DNA from: Larus michahellis
Taxonomy: Eukaryota; Chordata; Aves; Charadriiformes; Laridae
Assembly (NCBI RefSeq): GCF_964199755.1
Contig: NC_133897.1
Span: forward strand, 137,088,125-137,152,124
Length of the DNA stretch: 64,000 bases
Direction of reading: 5' to 3'
Below, one piece after another: positions 50,609 through 62,273 of the stretch (positions are counted from its first letter, which is position 1; each line of letters opens with the position of its first letter). The notes below the pieces were generated by a model that did no database searches, was not told the DNA's origin, and worked only from the letters and a program-made list of their open reading frames with translations. The translations under genes were made by a program, and so were the position numbers.

Positions 50609-50656
<48 letters not shown>

Positions 50657-53600
50657 CCTGCATGTGTATGTATTTGAGGAGTTGTCAGGTGCTTTTATCT
50701 TATAGTTTGGCAATAAAGAATTCTTGCAAACTAAGGAAAGAATGCTTCTGTGTTGGGTTGTTTTGGTTTTTTTTTGTTTTTTTTCTTTCAGGTTCCTACT
50801 TTTCTCTCCAACTAGCCAGCTGATTTAAAGCTAGTCTTACACTTGACATGGAGGCTGCTTATGTTCAGCGCAGCTGATGTAGCACTAAATGAGAAAGTAT
50901 TCAGGGAAGCATGAAAAGATTCAGTAGGATTAAATAGCAAAGCATAAGGGTTTTTTCCATGCAGGAGCAGCCCTTGAAAGCTAAAAGCAAGCTGAAGAAA
51001 GCAGCATTAATTGTGGGAAGTTAACATGTAAAATGGGAATCAGAAGAGAAGATTCTTCAAATCATTTCAGCTACTGAAAGCATTGAATCAGAGGTCTTCA
51101 GTTTACAAGTGATTAAGTATAAAGAGTGATGAAGAAGCCTATTAAGGACAGAGTAAAGAAAAGTTGTTGAAGTGGCTATTATGTATCTCCCCATAATCAG
51201 CTGTCCCTGAAAAGGGTCTCTTCTCTCCTACCCTTGCGTGTGGCTTTAGACATATTCGATCAGAATTGTTGGTTATTTAAGGTGGCATGAATGACATCTA
51301 AGAGTGCAACATAGATGAAGTCAGTATCCATGTGCTTCTATAAATAAAGAAGATTGCATGCAAGGCCTTGCTGAATGCTGGCTTGTCTGTTAACTGAAAG
51401 AGCTAACTATTCACAAGTTAATTCAGGTCGTCTTCCTTCAAGCACTCTACTGTTCAAAACTGAACCAAAGCAGAACATAGGTCACTTCCTGTTTGTGTCT
51501 CTGCTTCCCTGTTTTACTGACTGCTTAGAGAGCTTCACGTGGAACACATTCTGGCTTTTTGCTTGGCGTCACCTGGGAAATCTGCAAGGAACTATATCTG
51601 ACAATTATCAGTTACTCCTGAAGGATCCTTTGTTGTCCTCTGAAAATCCTTTTGTCTCTGAACACAAGAGGAATAAACTTAAGACTGGAATAAGCTCTAA
51701 AATGCCACGCTGAGTGCCTCACTATCTGCACTTGGGTTGTCCACAGCACACCTACTTGGACTGTGCACAAGTGCACATCCCTTCCATGGAAACTGGAATG
51801 GTGATGCAGAAAACGGGAATGTCTAGATCTCATCCTGACATTTAATCATTACAAGTCTGCAAAGTACTCATGAAACATGCAACTTTAACGTAACGAGGAT
51901 CTCTCAGTCTCACTGACTGGCATGTTTTGCTGCTTTGCTTGCTACAGGCAAGCCTTCTTGGAGTTTCTTCTCATCTCAAAATGACAGAAGCTACTCTTCT
52001 GCCTGCACTGAGCAATACTCCAGCCCTTTTATTTGCTGGAGCAGCTCCAGCAGAATCTCTCAGACAGTACGGCTTAGCCCTAGCCTTCTGATGAGAATAC
52101 CTGTTTTGGAAGTAATTTCTGTTTTCACAATTGCTTGGAAGAGGATGTCCTTGGTGCTTTCTCATTTATCTGAAGCAGAAGGAAAAGTACATTCTTATAT
52201 GTGAGGCTTGTCTCAACACACAAACGTTCTGCCAGGTGCTTTGAGGGAGCTAAAATGGTTTTACTTCAAATAACCCATTTCAGAAAGTAGTTTACCAACT
52301 TGTCATTTGTAGTCTTTACTATTTAAAGTGCCCTTCTGACAAGATAATTCATATAACTGAAATAATTTTGACTTCTTCCTCAAGCTTCTTAGGAGAAGAC
52401 ATAGGCAAGAAAGAATTTTTATTGCCTTGGGAGACTTTTCTACAAGCCTTTGAAGTCCATTTATTTCTGTGGAACTTCTATGGCGCCCATCTACTCTTCT
52501 AATGACATCTGTGACCAATTTGCTAGTCTGTTTCTGTAACTATACTTACATAAGCTACCAAAAAGAGTGGAATTTGTTTGTCCAACATTGTTGGGTAAAA
52601 CTTGCTCAAAAAAAAAAAATAGTGCCACCCAAATTCAAATCAAACTGTCCACCATTTCTTCTTCCATGTTCCTGTACACTTTGCTTGGATAATTTGGAAA
52701 AGCAAGGAAAGTAGAGGAGTCAAAAGAAAGCTAATATAAGGCCTTTTATCAAAAAGGATAAATATAATGATTTAGTTAGCAAGGTCTAGTGATCTGATAT
52801 GACTCACAGGCAAAACAGTAGAAAAAGCGATATTCGTTTTACTTATAGCTTTGAAGGACAGGATTATAATTAATGGAAATCACTGATGGTTAATAAAAAA
52901 AAGATCCTGTCAAAGAGACCTTGACATGCTGGCTTTAAATATTTTGGAGGTTACAAGTTTGGCTAAAGGAAATAGGCTTAATAGCGTATTTGACTCGGTG
53001 AAAACTGAAGTTAATGCTATTTCATGTCTGCCATCTCAAATACGTCTTGTATGTTACCTGCCAGTCTTGCTAGTTAGTTTGAGATACCAGGCAACACAGT
53101 AATAGAGTTACAGGAAAACATATGATGTATGAAGTTCATGTCTATGTCTTACCCAGTGGAACATTTTTGTACCTGTCATATAGGTGTAATGAATGTTCCC
53201 CAGCAAGTTCACGGTAGTGTTTAGATCAGTACTGGCCCAGACCATAAGCAGCTGCTTCTAGGGTCACTGTGAAAAGATTTTTAAAAGATGGAGTAGCTCC
53301 AAGAGTCTTACCTGCTTAGAAAATATCAACAAGTATCTGTATGATGATGAATATCTGGTTTTGCCTTTCTTGCTCAGTCTCTGCAATATTTGTGGGTGTT
53401 CCCTTGTCTCTCTCTCCTCCCTGACCTCCCCACACATCAAGAAAGAAAAGTAAGAGGGAAGTTTTCCCTACAGTAGAAAGTAGAAACAGAATTCAGAAGT
53501 GCTCTAATAGAGCTGTGAATATCTGGAGAGCAACATGATTTCATACAGCTTCCAAATTTGTTTTCCTATTGGTAACTTACTTTGATACACAAACATTCAG

Positions 53601-56230
53601 TCTTTTTCTCAAAATAAAACTCAAAAATAAAGACCTGTATGATTAGTGCTTTTTCGGCTGTTTATATGCAATGCATCTGTCTTCATTGCAAATTTATGTA
53701 TTAAATCCACCAAAATGATCGCTTTCTTGATGGAAAACTATGAAACTGTTGAAACACTGAAACTGGGCGTTTCAGTTTCTTTCCATGTGACTCATCACTT
53801 TGTTTGCCTCATTTAAATGTTTTACACTTCATTAATTCCTTGTGATTACATTGTGTATCTTGGTTCTTTCTACTTTGTTTGTACTGGACAATATGAACTT
53901 TTTTATTTGTCCTTTTGCATCTTGAACTTTGGTACAGACTGTTCTCCATTACAGCTTCTTGTTCCATGTACAACAGGGTACAATTCTTCTAGAGATCAGC
54001 ACGTTACCAAAAAATCAAGAGGGGTTCTTGATGTCACATTATCTTCCCTGCTTCTCTTGTAGTAGATATAATGAAGACTTGACTGCTGTGAAAACAGCAG
54101 ACTGCCAGCTGTGCCGCATGCATGTTACCTAGTAGCATGAAGAGAACCTCTTGTATAAGTTGCAGTCAGAGGATGCTGACTGGGTCTTTCAAATTAATTA
54201 TTGAAAATAGCATAAGAAACACGAGATGAAGAATTGCAAGAAAAGGTCACCAATTAGAATGAGGAAGATCTTTTTGAGAAGACTCTGAGAGGCAGCTTTT
54301 AAAAATACAAAACAACAGCCCCCACCCCCTCAATTTATAAACTACTTGTTTTTCAGCGCTGTGGCCAGAACTCTGTATGAGGGTTGCCTTTGTAGAATCC
54401 TTTTATCTTCAGCCTCCAGCAGTTCTAGCTCACTCTGTTCTTGTACCCCTCCTGATTCTTTTTGTTTTCTCTCAAAGGACAGATGTGAAGGTCAGCTCTG
54501 TACTCTAGACCATGTACTATATACATCTATTGCTTTTTTTCCCTAGCTTTTTCTATAAATTAATATTGTAAAAACAAACTCACTCAAAGGCCTTAAAAGC
54601 TCATAACTGAAATATACTAATGAGGAAACCTCACTGCAAAAAGGCATTATGATGTAATTTTTTCCAAATGCTGCTAACAGATGGAAATTCTTACTACTTT
54701 TCTATTTTGCTACTTCAAAACCTGATTTTAAAATAAGATCTTATTCCAGTGCCTGCTTGTTCTGTATTCCTGAGGCTTTCTCTTGTGTGACAGTTTATCA
54801 TGGAGATCATTGTTCTGCCTCCTGTAGTATGCTACTCAGCTTGTAGGTAAGATGTATGTGTAACACTTTACCAGGCAGAATATGTGTATGTGTTAGTAGC
54901 AAAATACATAGCAGTATTTCTTTCAGCTATCATTAAGCTCAAGGCCAAAGAATGGGTGTTCTTGCAAATTTAGAAGTTAAATATGCAAATCCTCATCTTC
55001 TCTTGAGAAATTAAATATTTTTGACTGTATGGGTAGAATCTGATGAGAATTCGACCAGTGAAAATTCTCCAGTAAAGTTAATTAAAGCTGGTATCCTGAG
55101 AACGCTTTGCATTAATTTTGTATCAGATTATACTTCTAATTTCTGCAACTTTAATTAATCAAATCTTAATGGTTACCCAATGCATAGTGCTGTTTTGGGC
55201 TTAAAAAATATCAAGGGTATGTTCCTAATTGAATATTGGGATTTGGGGAGGGGATGAGTAGATATCGGTCCCTCTTTCCAAAGTGGAAATAGGCTCTTAG
55301 TCTGAGCAGGTGGAAGAGAAAGAGTTAAAGGGCAGCTTGTCCTTCAGGACAAGAAATGGCAGCAGAAGGCAGACAGCAAAGTAATTAACAGGTCTTTCTC
55401 CAGAAGAGAAGGTTGCCTTTACTGTGCCTAATTACACAGACTGTAATTTAAAACATGCTGTCTTGATCTCAGTTGGATCTTTCAGCGCCTGATTCATGCA
55501 GGCAGTCTGCTTGAGTTTTAGGCCTCTGAGCAGATATCTAGGTAGTTTTTGCCTGAGACCACAAGCTGAGAGGACAGATTGCCTTGTGAAGAGTTAGAAC
55601 TCTCATCCTTTGTGGATTAGTGTTGTAGATTAATCCTTTGTAGATGAATGGCTTTGGCCTGTAATGTTAATGTTTTGAATTGTATCAGGATACAAAGGAG
55701 TATCAACTTTAGTCTAAACGTGGGCTGTTATCCTCCAGCAAGTAGAGAGCTAAAATCTGATTTTTATAAACTCTGTGCAGATGTGTGATTAAAAAGAAAA
55801 TATCTAGTTACTTGTATTATATATCAGGAACAGGTAAGTCTAGAATACACCAAGACTCACTATTCATCTGTGAGATGGTGATAGTGACAGCTTTTAAACT
55901 CACTAATCATGTATCAAACAATGTTTCTGTCAACCAGTACTCTTCACTTCTACGGTGCTTTTAGTGAGACTGGGCTCTTGAGCCAAGAAAATGTCTGGGA
56001 ACTACATTTACCTTTTAATTCAAGACTATAATTTTTCCTATTTTACTTAAAAATTATAAGCATTTAGAACTGCTGGCCGGACTTTTTCTATGGGCGTATC
56101 ATCTGTCTCTCACCTAAGACTGTCTATGATCTGGTAACTACGACTCTGATCCTAAACTCATTGCAGTCATTTGGACCTGTGGCATACCTGCTCAAGTTTA
56201 CTGACATAATTGACATACCCGCTCAAGTTT
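40881..56230. other. Probable first intron, repeat-poor
   Basis: If the promoter call is right, this is intron 1 of the rightward gene. It contains almost no interspersed repeats. Items seen are a 17-bp-unit tandem repeat at about 44248-44298 (unit gcatttctgagctggt, three copies), an AT-rich tract at 44812-44860, T-runs near 45418-45428 and 49376-49403, the poly-T tract at 50612-50652, and a 33-bp-spaced duplication (catacctgctcaagttta) at about 56182-56233. A segment beginning tgtcctggtttgaggac at 41748, with a TATA-like tataaaag near 41896, could be an old LTR edge but is not supported further. No exon is recognised. Confidence 0.5.
50612..50652. repeat. 41-base poly-T homopolymer
   Basis: An uninterrupted run of 41 T follows a short CT-rich lead (tcctctctctc). 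Read on the minus strand it is a poly-A, but no retrocopy or SINE body is recognised next to it. Its exact length is uncertain because homopolymers are prone to sequencing error. Confidence 0.9.
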
Positions 56231-56244
56231 AGTGGAGGCTATGA

Positions 56245-56660
56245 AAGCTATTGAGGCCAGAGCACATGATATACAAGCAGGAGCTGAGGGAACTGGGTTT
56301 GTTCAGGATGGAGAAGACACTAAAAGGAGATTTAACTGCACCCCCAAGGAGGGGTTATGGAGATGATGTAGAGTTTCTTGGAGATGTATAATAAAAGGGC
56401 AGGTGGCAATGGTCACAAGTTGCAGTGAGAGAAATTCCAAATACGTGAAAGGAAAATCTTTCACTGCAAGAATGGCTTAGCACTGGTACATGTTGTCCAG
56501 AATGCCTGGGCAGCCTCCATCCTTGGAGATACTCAAAATTCATCTGGAGTGCCTGAGCAACTGACTGAAGTTTGAAGTTAGCCTGGCTTTGAGCAAGCAA
56601 TTGTTCAGCTTGATGGCCTCCAGATGTCCCTTCCAGCCAAACCTTTTCTGTCATTCAAAG
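56245..56660 (+). mobile_element. Ancient, degraded CR1 LINE 3' end
   Basis: The plus-strand order matches the end of CR1 ORF2 and the 3' UTR, but heavily mutated. In order there are gaggccagagcac, gagctgagggaactgggttt, gttcaggatggagaagacac, aggagatttaactgc, ggcaatggtcacaag, cactgcaagaatggcttag, ctgggcagcctccatccttg, and gatggcctccagatgtccct then tccagccaaacc. Octamers are reduced to a ctgtcattc remnant. It is much older than the copies to the left of the CpG island. Confidence 0.8.
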
Positions 56661-56664
56661 ACAT

Positions 56665-59600
56665 CTCTTGATTTACTAGGTGTGCCTATACAGACCTATC
56701 AGTCCTGACTCAAGGTCTGAGTGTGGAGGTAGGGTAGCATCTTCTATTGCCTCATGTCAAGAAAGAAGGACAACAGACTGTTCTCAACCTCAAGGAACCT
56801 GAACCCGCGTCTAAGCAGAAGACAGAACCATCAGTATGAAAGGTAAGTTGAAATTGGCTTATTGTGTACGAGCACAATTGCTTTCCTTCTGGTCCTGCGC
56901 TTTTGCAGACAAGCGGATGCCTGTCTCTGTAGTCTTATGATTTGTATGCTGAAAAACAGGAAGGCTCCACTTCTGGATCATGCTCCTTAGATTATTTCTG
57001 TTAGTTTTAATTGACTCTGGAGTAAAATACATGAGCAGTTCTGGAAGTCCTTCTAGGTGTTACGCACAAGACAAGCTTTTCTGTCACTTAATGCTTATTG
57101 CACAGGAATAAGCTGATCTAAGATCATGCAAGAGGCAGAGTTTCCAGTAGATGTGCCCCACAGAAAGTGTCCAAATGCAGCAGAAAAATACTCAAGTGCC
57201 AAGACGATATGGTTCTCTAACTTCTACGTGAAGAAGAGAGCTATGGCAAGCTGGCATTCTGAATCTGTAAGACATGACCACAGTGTTCTTTGTGAAGAGA
57301 TTGCTTCTGTTTTCCTCATGCTGCCATGCAAAATGAAATTCTCACTAACACAATGAGACATAAACCAAATAAGCAACTCCATATTTAGGTGTTAATGAGT
57401 TTGTCATTGTTTAATGTACCTTACTCTGGTGCAGAAAAACACAGATATGTGACATTGCAAACTAAACTTATCCTTCTATCAAATCCACCTACGTAGAAGA
57501 TATTCAAGAAAAGCTCCATCACATGCTGAAATCTGTGAAAGTTAAAGCAACCCTGGGAAGTAAATGAATTTAAATTAATAACTGTATATCATACAAACTT
57601 AACTGGTGTGGGACAAGAAACAAGAGAAATCAAATGAAGAGTGTACAAGTCCGTGACTTCTGTTGGATTTTGCGTTGGTGTTTGGTTCAGGTTTTTTTTG
57701 GTGAAATTTGCCAATGCTGTTGTAGGAGACCTTGTAGCTTCCGCTTCTGAAGTGGATTCACTTTCAACAATTGTCGAAGTCTCTCTCCATAGGCTTGTTA
57801 TGGAAAGCTAGTGAAAAATACTTATCCTGGGTAGAGGAAACACCTTTTTTTTTTTTTCTTTTTTTTTTTTCCTGAGACTCGGAAAAGAAGATATATTTGC
57901 CAGTATTGTTCCTAGTGTCATAACATGAAGTAATCACTTTATACAGAATACAGGGATTTTTTTGTGCAATCATCCTGCACTAATGTAGTTTATACTTTGC
58001 TTTTACCTAGTTATAATTCTTGCTTTCTTATAACAAAACTAGCATAGGATTATAGCTACAAAATTCTGTACTGATCTATTTGGTGTTGACCATGCTCAAC
58101 ACAGTATTTTCAAGACTTCTTCACAGCAAATACAAATAGCCTTGCAACATAGCATGGTTTTGTCTTTGGGTATTTTAAGGAAAAAGATACTCGGCCTTAT
58201 AATATCATACTGAGAGTAATTTTCTTAATGAAGCACATGAGCTGACTTAAAGCTACTTATTCTTTTAGATGTACCTAATTAGTTCTTTGTTTCTAAGAAA
58301 GAACCTTCTCTTTATCTAGTATCAGGCATGGTTCTGTCTCTGAAGCTCCTGTGCCTGATTACTGTTGGTTTAGAGTGCTCAAGATTAGTAGGAATAAGAA
58401 CCTAATATGAAGCTGAACTGAGCAATAATTGTCTTAAGTTGTAAGGTTTAGCTCTGAAATACTTGATTACTGCTGTTGAGGTATCTGAAAGACATAATGC
58501 TATGCAGCTTCATAAAAACTTTTTGTGGTAACATTAGAGTACGCTAGAGTATTTGATTACATGCTTAATAATCAGACTAAACCAGTTTGCCTTTGTTGGC
58601 AACCTAATCACCATCTCGATTTAATCAAATTAGAGGTGGTGGTTTGTTTTGTTTAGCTTATCTGTTTTTTTGGGGGGGTTTTGTAGTGGTCTTTTTGGTT
58701 TTATTTCTTTTTTCTTCAAGTTATCATTTAACTGTAAAGTCGACTGAAAATGTTTCAAATAAGCTTCACTGGGTAAGATGCATTTGTTTGGTGTTGTGTG
58801 TGATGAGTGGGAGAGGTGTGGCTTTCTCCTGGGAGTATGAGTGTTTCTTTCGTTTGTTTTTAAAACTAAACAAAACCCCTTCTTTCTGCTTATATTCCTA
58901 AGGCGAATATGGTGACTACCTCCTTCTGTGCTACTGTTTTTGTCATGACGGTGGCATAGCTCTTCATTTTAGTCCTGTCTTCATATAATATCCTTGTTTG
59001 ATTGTCAGACTCAGAGAATCTGTGCACCTTTACACACTTTCTGTGGTCCAGTTGTACAGAAGAATCCTTCTGTATTTATTATTTTGTGGGGAAAATTTGA
59101 TTAAGTTTGATTTTGCTTTGTGTTGAACCCAGTAGCTTTGGTAGTCCCTTAAATGGTATACCTAGGTATGCCATACAGGAGAAAAATTTACTTAAAAATA
59201 GCTTTAATGGACCTAAGAATCATAACTTTGTGTAATGTGATGTATGCGGAGTTTCAGGCAAATAGCCAAATTCCCTTTAACTTTACAGATAAGTTTGCCT
59301 CATTTGGCAGGCAAATCAAATAGTTAAAAGATTTGTAGTGACTCCCAAAAAACCATCTTGGCGACTGGATACAAATGTGTTATTCCAGCAATGACATCAT
59401 GCAGAATATCTCTGTGGAAAGGAGGGGACACACGTCGAGACAAGTGGATTCAGCAGGGCTTCACACAGAAGTGAAGTGCTCAGAGTCTGGGAGCCTTCAT
59501 CCAAAGGTCAGCTCTGGGGAAATAGTTTTCTATTTTAGTTAGCCTTCCAGACTCTTGATTGTATGGGTTTTTTTCCTTTCATTTTTTTGCAAGTAAAAGT

Positions 59601-61425
59601 TTAAATTTAATAATTAATAATAGAATTTAATATTTAACATTTTCATTTATTTTAATATTTGAGTATTAATATTTGAATAATCCCTGTAGGCAGTTGAGCA
59701 AGAAGAGTGGCAAAATAAAAAAGGGGGAAAATATTGCTTGATTCTGAGAGTCACACTTAAAGATATTCCTGACAAAGTGTTAACAAGCAAATTGCTTGGA
59801 GGAGGAGCATTTTGGAAAGAAAGATTTAAAACAGAAAGACCCTGAGGCTGAGCAGGGTATACTTAAGAGATCTCTCTCATCCGAATGTTATTTCACTCTG
59901 ACTGTGCTGAAAAGCTCTTCTGAAATGAAGACACATCTTGTCTCTCCGTTTTTAGTGCAGCTCTGATTTCACTGGAGTCTATGATGAAAACAAATATGGA
60001 ATATTATCTGTTATGCAAGCATCAACACTATTTGTTTGAAAATGCTGGTGCTGTTTCTGCTGAATCATGAGGAGGCTGTAGGTATAAAGTATGTAGTAGC
60101 AATGGAAAACTTTGTTCAAGGGAAGGGTAGAAAAGATCATTTTTGGTGGTTGGGATGGCAAATTTCAAAGACATTGCACTAAAAGTTAAAATTTACTTAC
60201 CAAAACATTGGCTATGAAGCACATGTTCAGTGAAGCTTTTAATCCGGTGCAAACAGTCATGTTAGAAAATGTGGGCATTAATTACCTAGTAGTAGAAAGA
60301 AAGATGTCTTGGTCCCTCCCCTCCCCTCCTGCTCCTTCTTCCCATAGTGTTTTTTACAGTATGAGTGAATTTCTGACGCGGATGAAATCAAAGTGTTTTT
60401 TTCATCAACTTCAGTTTGTAACTGTAACTTCAAATTTCATGTGTGGTGACCTTCATTTCAACATTACGTTAAGTGAAATTTTCAGAATTGATAAGATGCT
60501 TCGGTTTGCTAGTTTATTTCACTACTTATTCCAAGATGCTTTTTAAAAAGGCTGGTTCTTACTAATTTCTGAAGCATAAGGTCCTTTATAGCATCTCATG
60601 TTGGTCACCTGAAACTGAAAATATAAGTCTCTATATACTGTGTTCATTCACCCAAATTTGGCATGTTACTTGCATGTGGGTGTAGTCTTTTTACCTGTTT
60701 TTCCTGTGGAGTATTTACTTTTTAAACAAGTTAATCAATGTTTAGAGTTAATCTACAAGCAAATGTGTCACCTCTTGCAACGTGCTTGCATCCTTGTTAT
60801 TTCTTGGTCTTCTGAGAGGCATTAATTCAATTCAATGATGTGGTGTGATCTTGAGAAAATTTTGAGTAATTTTGAGATCTTGAGTAATTTTGTTTCTGTA
60901 GCGAATGCTTTCTTGGAAGTAACCTAAAGGCTTGAAAAGCTGGTATATATTCCTCCTCTACTCTTCTTGGTACAGAAACCTAAAAATGTCAAAGCTAATC
61001 TCATATTTAAGTTATTTAAAATAAGAGAGAAAAGATTCCTCATGCTCCCTTATGTAAAACAAGGACTTCAGTCTTGGGGAAAAACACATTGCTTCTGCTG
61101 TCTGTAAAAGTCACGAGATTTTCTTGGTCTCTGATGGTAAAGACAGGGAAGTAGAGAATAGTGCCTTATTATCTGTCTCTCGTGATATTAACATACTGGC
61201 CACATAGCCTTTGCTTGGAAACTGCTTCGTATCAGCTGTGAGATATCAGGGATGTGAAATGGGTGAGATCATTGCATGCCTCTGATTTCCCGGTCTGAAG
61301 TGAAAGAAAGTGACAGAAGGGCAGTCTCAGCAATTAGTGAAGTTTAAGGAAGACACTGGAAAGCACAGTAAGTGCTTCTCATGGCCATTTATATCCACTT
61401 AGTACCTTGTGATGAATAGGAATTG
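56665..61425. other. Probable intronic sequence
   Basis: No gene or mobile element recognised. T-rich runs lie at 57847-57872, a very AT-rich stretch at about 59603-59680, and short direct repeats of ttgagtaatttt at about 60861-60890. Frames up to 112 codons show no domains. Confidence 0.5.
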
Positions 61426-61429
61426 TATT

Positions 61430-62273
61430 GGTGGATATACAGGATGTTGGTGCCCAGGTGTTGGCGGAGAGGTGGCTGCAGGGGTGGCCCATGAGAGACA
61501 GAGATGGTTCCGGTCAGCTCCACAGACCACTGCAGGGCACTGCTGAGCCCAGCAGACAAGATGGTGGCTCCTCTGGGAAAACATATTTAAGAAAGGGCAA
61601 AAAAACCACCACACAGGCAGAGGAGGAGCAAACAAAAAGAGTGAGAAACAGCAGTGGGAACATAAAAGTAGAAAAAGAGGAGGTGATGCTCCAGGCACCA
61701 GAGCAGAGATTCCCCTCCAGCCTGTGGAGGAGGCCACAGTGGAGCAGATATTTGCCTGCCAGTATGTGCCACACCAGAGCTGCCTGATAGTTCCTGAAAG
61801 AACTGCAGCCTGTGAAGAGCCCACACTGGAGCCTGTGGGAAGGACCCATGCTGGAGCAGGGGAAAAGTGTCAGGAAGAAGCAGTAGCAGAGAGGAACTGT
61901 CATGGATTGACCTGACTGTACTCTCCCATTCCCCATCCCTCTGGGCTGCTGAGGAGGTGGAGAGGAGGTAGTGCAGTCAGGAACTGAAGGAGTGAAGCTG
62001 AGCCTTGGAAAAAGAGCGGGGGGGTGGAGGGAAGGTGTTGTTTTAACTTGTCTTTGTTTCTCACTATCCAAATGTAATTTAATTGGCAGTAAATTAACTT
62101 TCCCCAAGTCGAGTCTGTTTTGCCAGTTCTGGTAACTGGTAAGAGATCTCCCTGTCTTTATCTCGACCCACTGTCTCTTTAGTCTTATTTTCTTGTCCCT
62201 TCCTTTTGAAGACAGGGAGTGGGAGAGCAGCTGGGGGGGCGTCTGGCAGTTCAGGCAGTGTCAACACACCCCA
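61430..62273 (+). mobile_element. ERVL-type solo LTR
   Basis: The sequence has features I associate with avian ERVL LTRs, in order on the plus strand. First comes cagcagacaagatggtggct followed by a TATA-like aacatatttaagaaagggc (61578-61596). Then a purine-rich region has repeated ctggagcag / cctgtgg words (about 61680-61870). Near the 3' end lie ttaattggcagtaaattaac, tccccaagtcgagtctgttt, gatctccctgtctttatctc and gggagtgggagagcagctgg, closing with gtcaacacacccca. There are no flanking gag/pol genes. The 5' edge is uncertain, no target duplication was found, and U3 may be truncated. Frames through it (119 and 197 codons) are not genes. Family assignment is from memory of the LTR class. Confidence 0.75.

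Noticed and set aside
50448-50663. Minus-strand frame with a long poly-lysine run
   Set aside because: This is the translation of the 41-base homopolymer and carries no other signal of coding.
61514-62107. 197-codon minus-strand and 119-codon plus-strand frames near 61.5-62.1 kb
   Set aside because: They lie entirely within the ERVL-type LTR and show no protein family; composition explains them.
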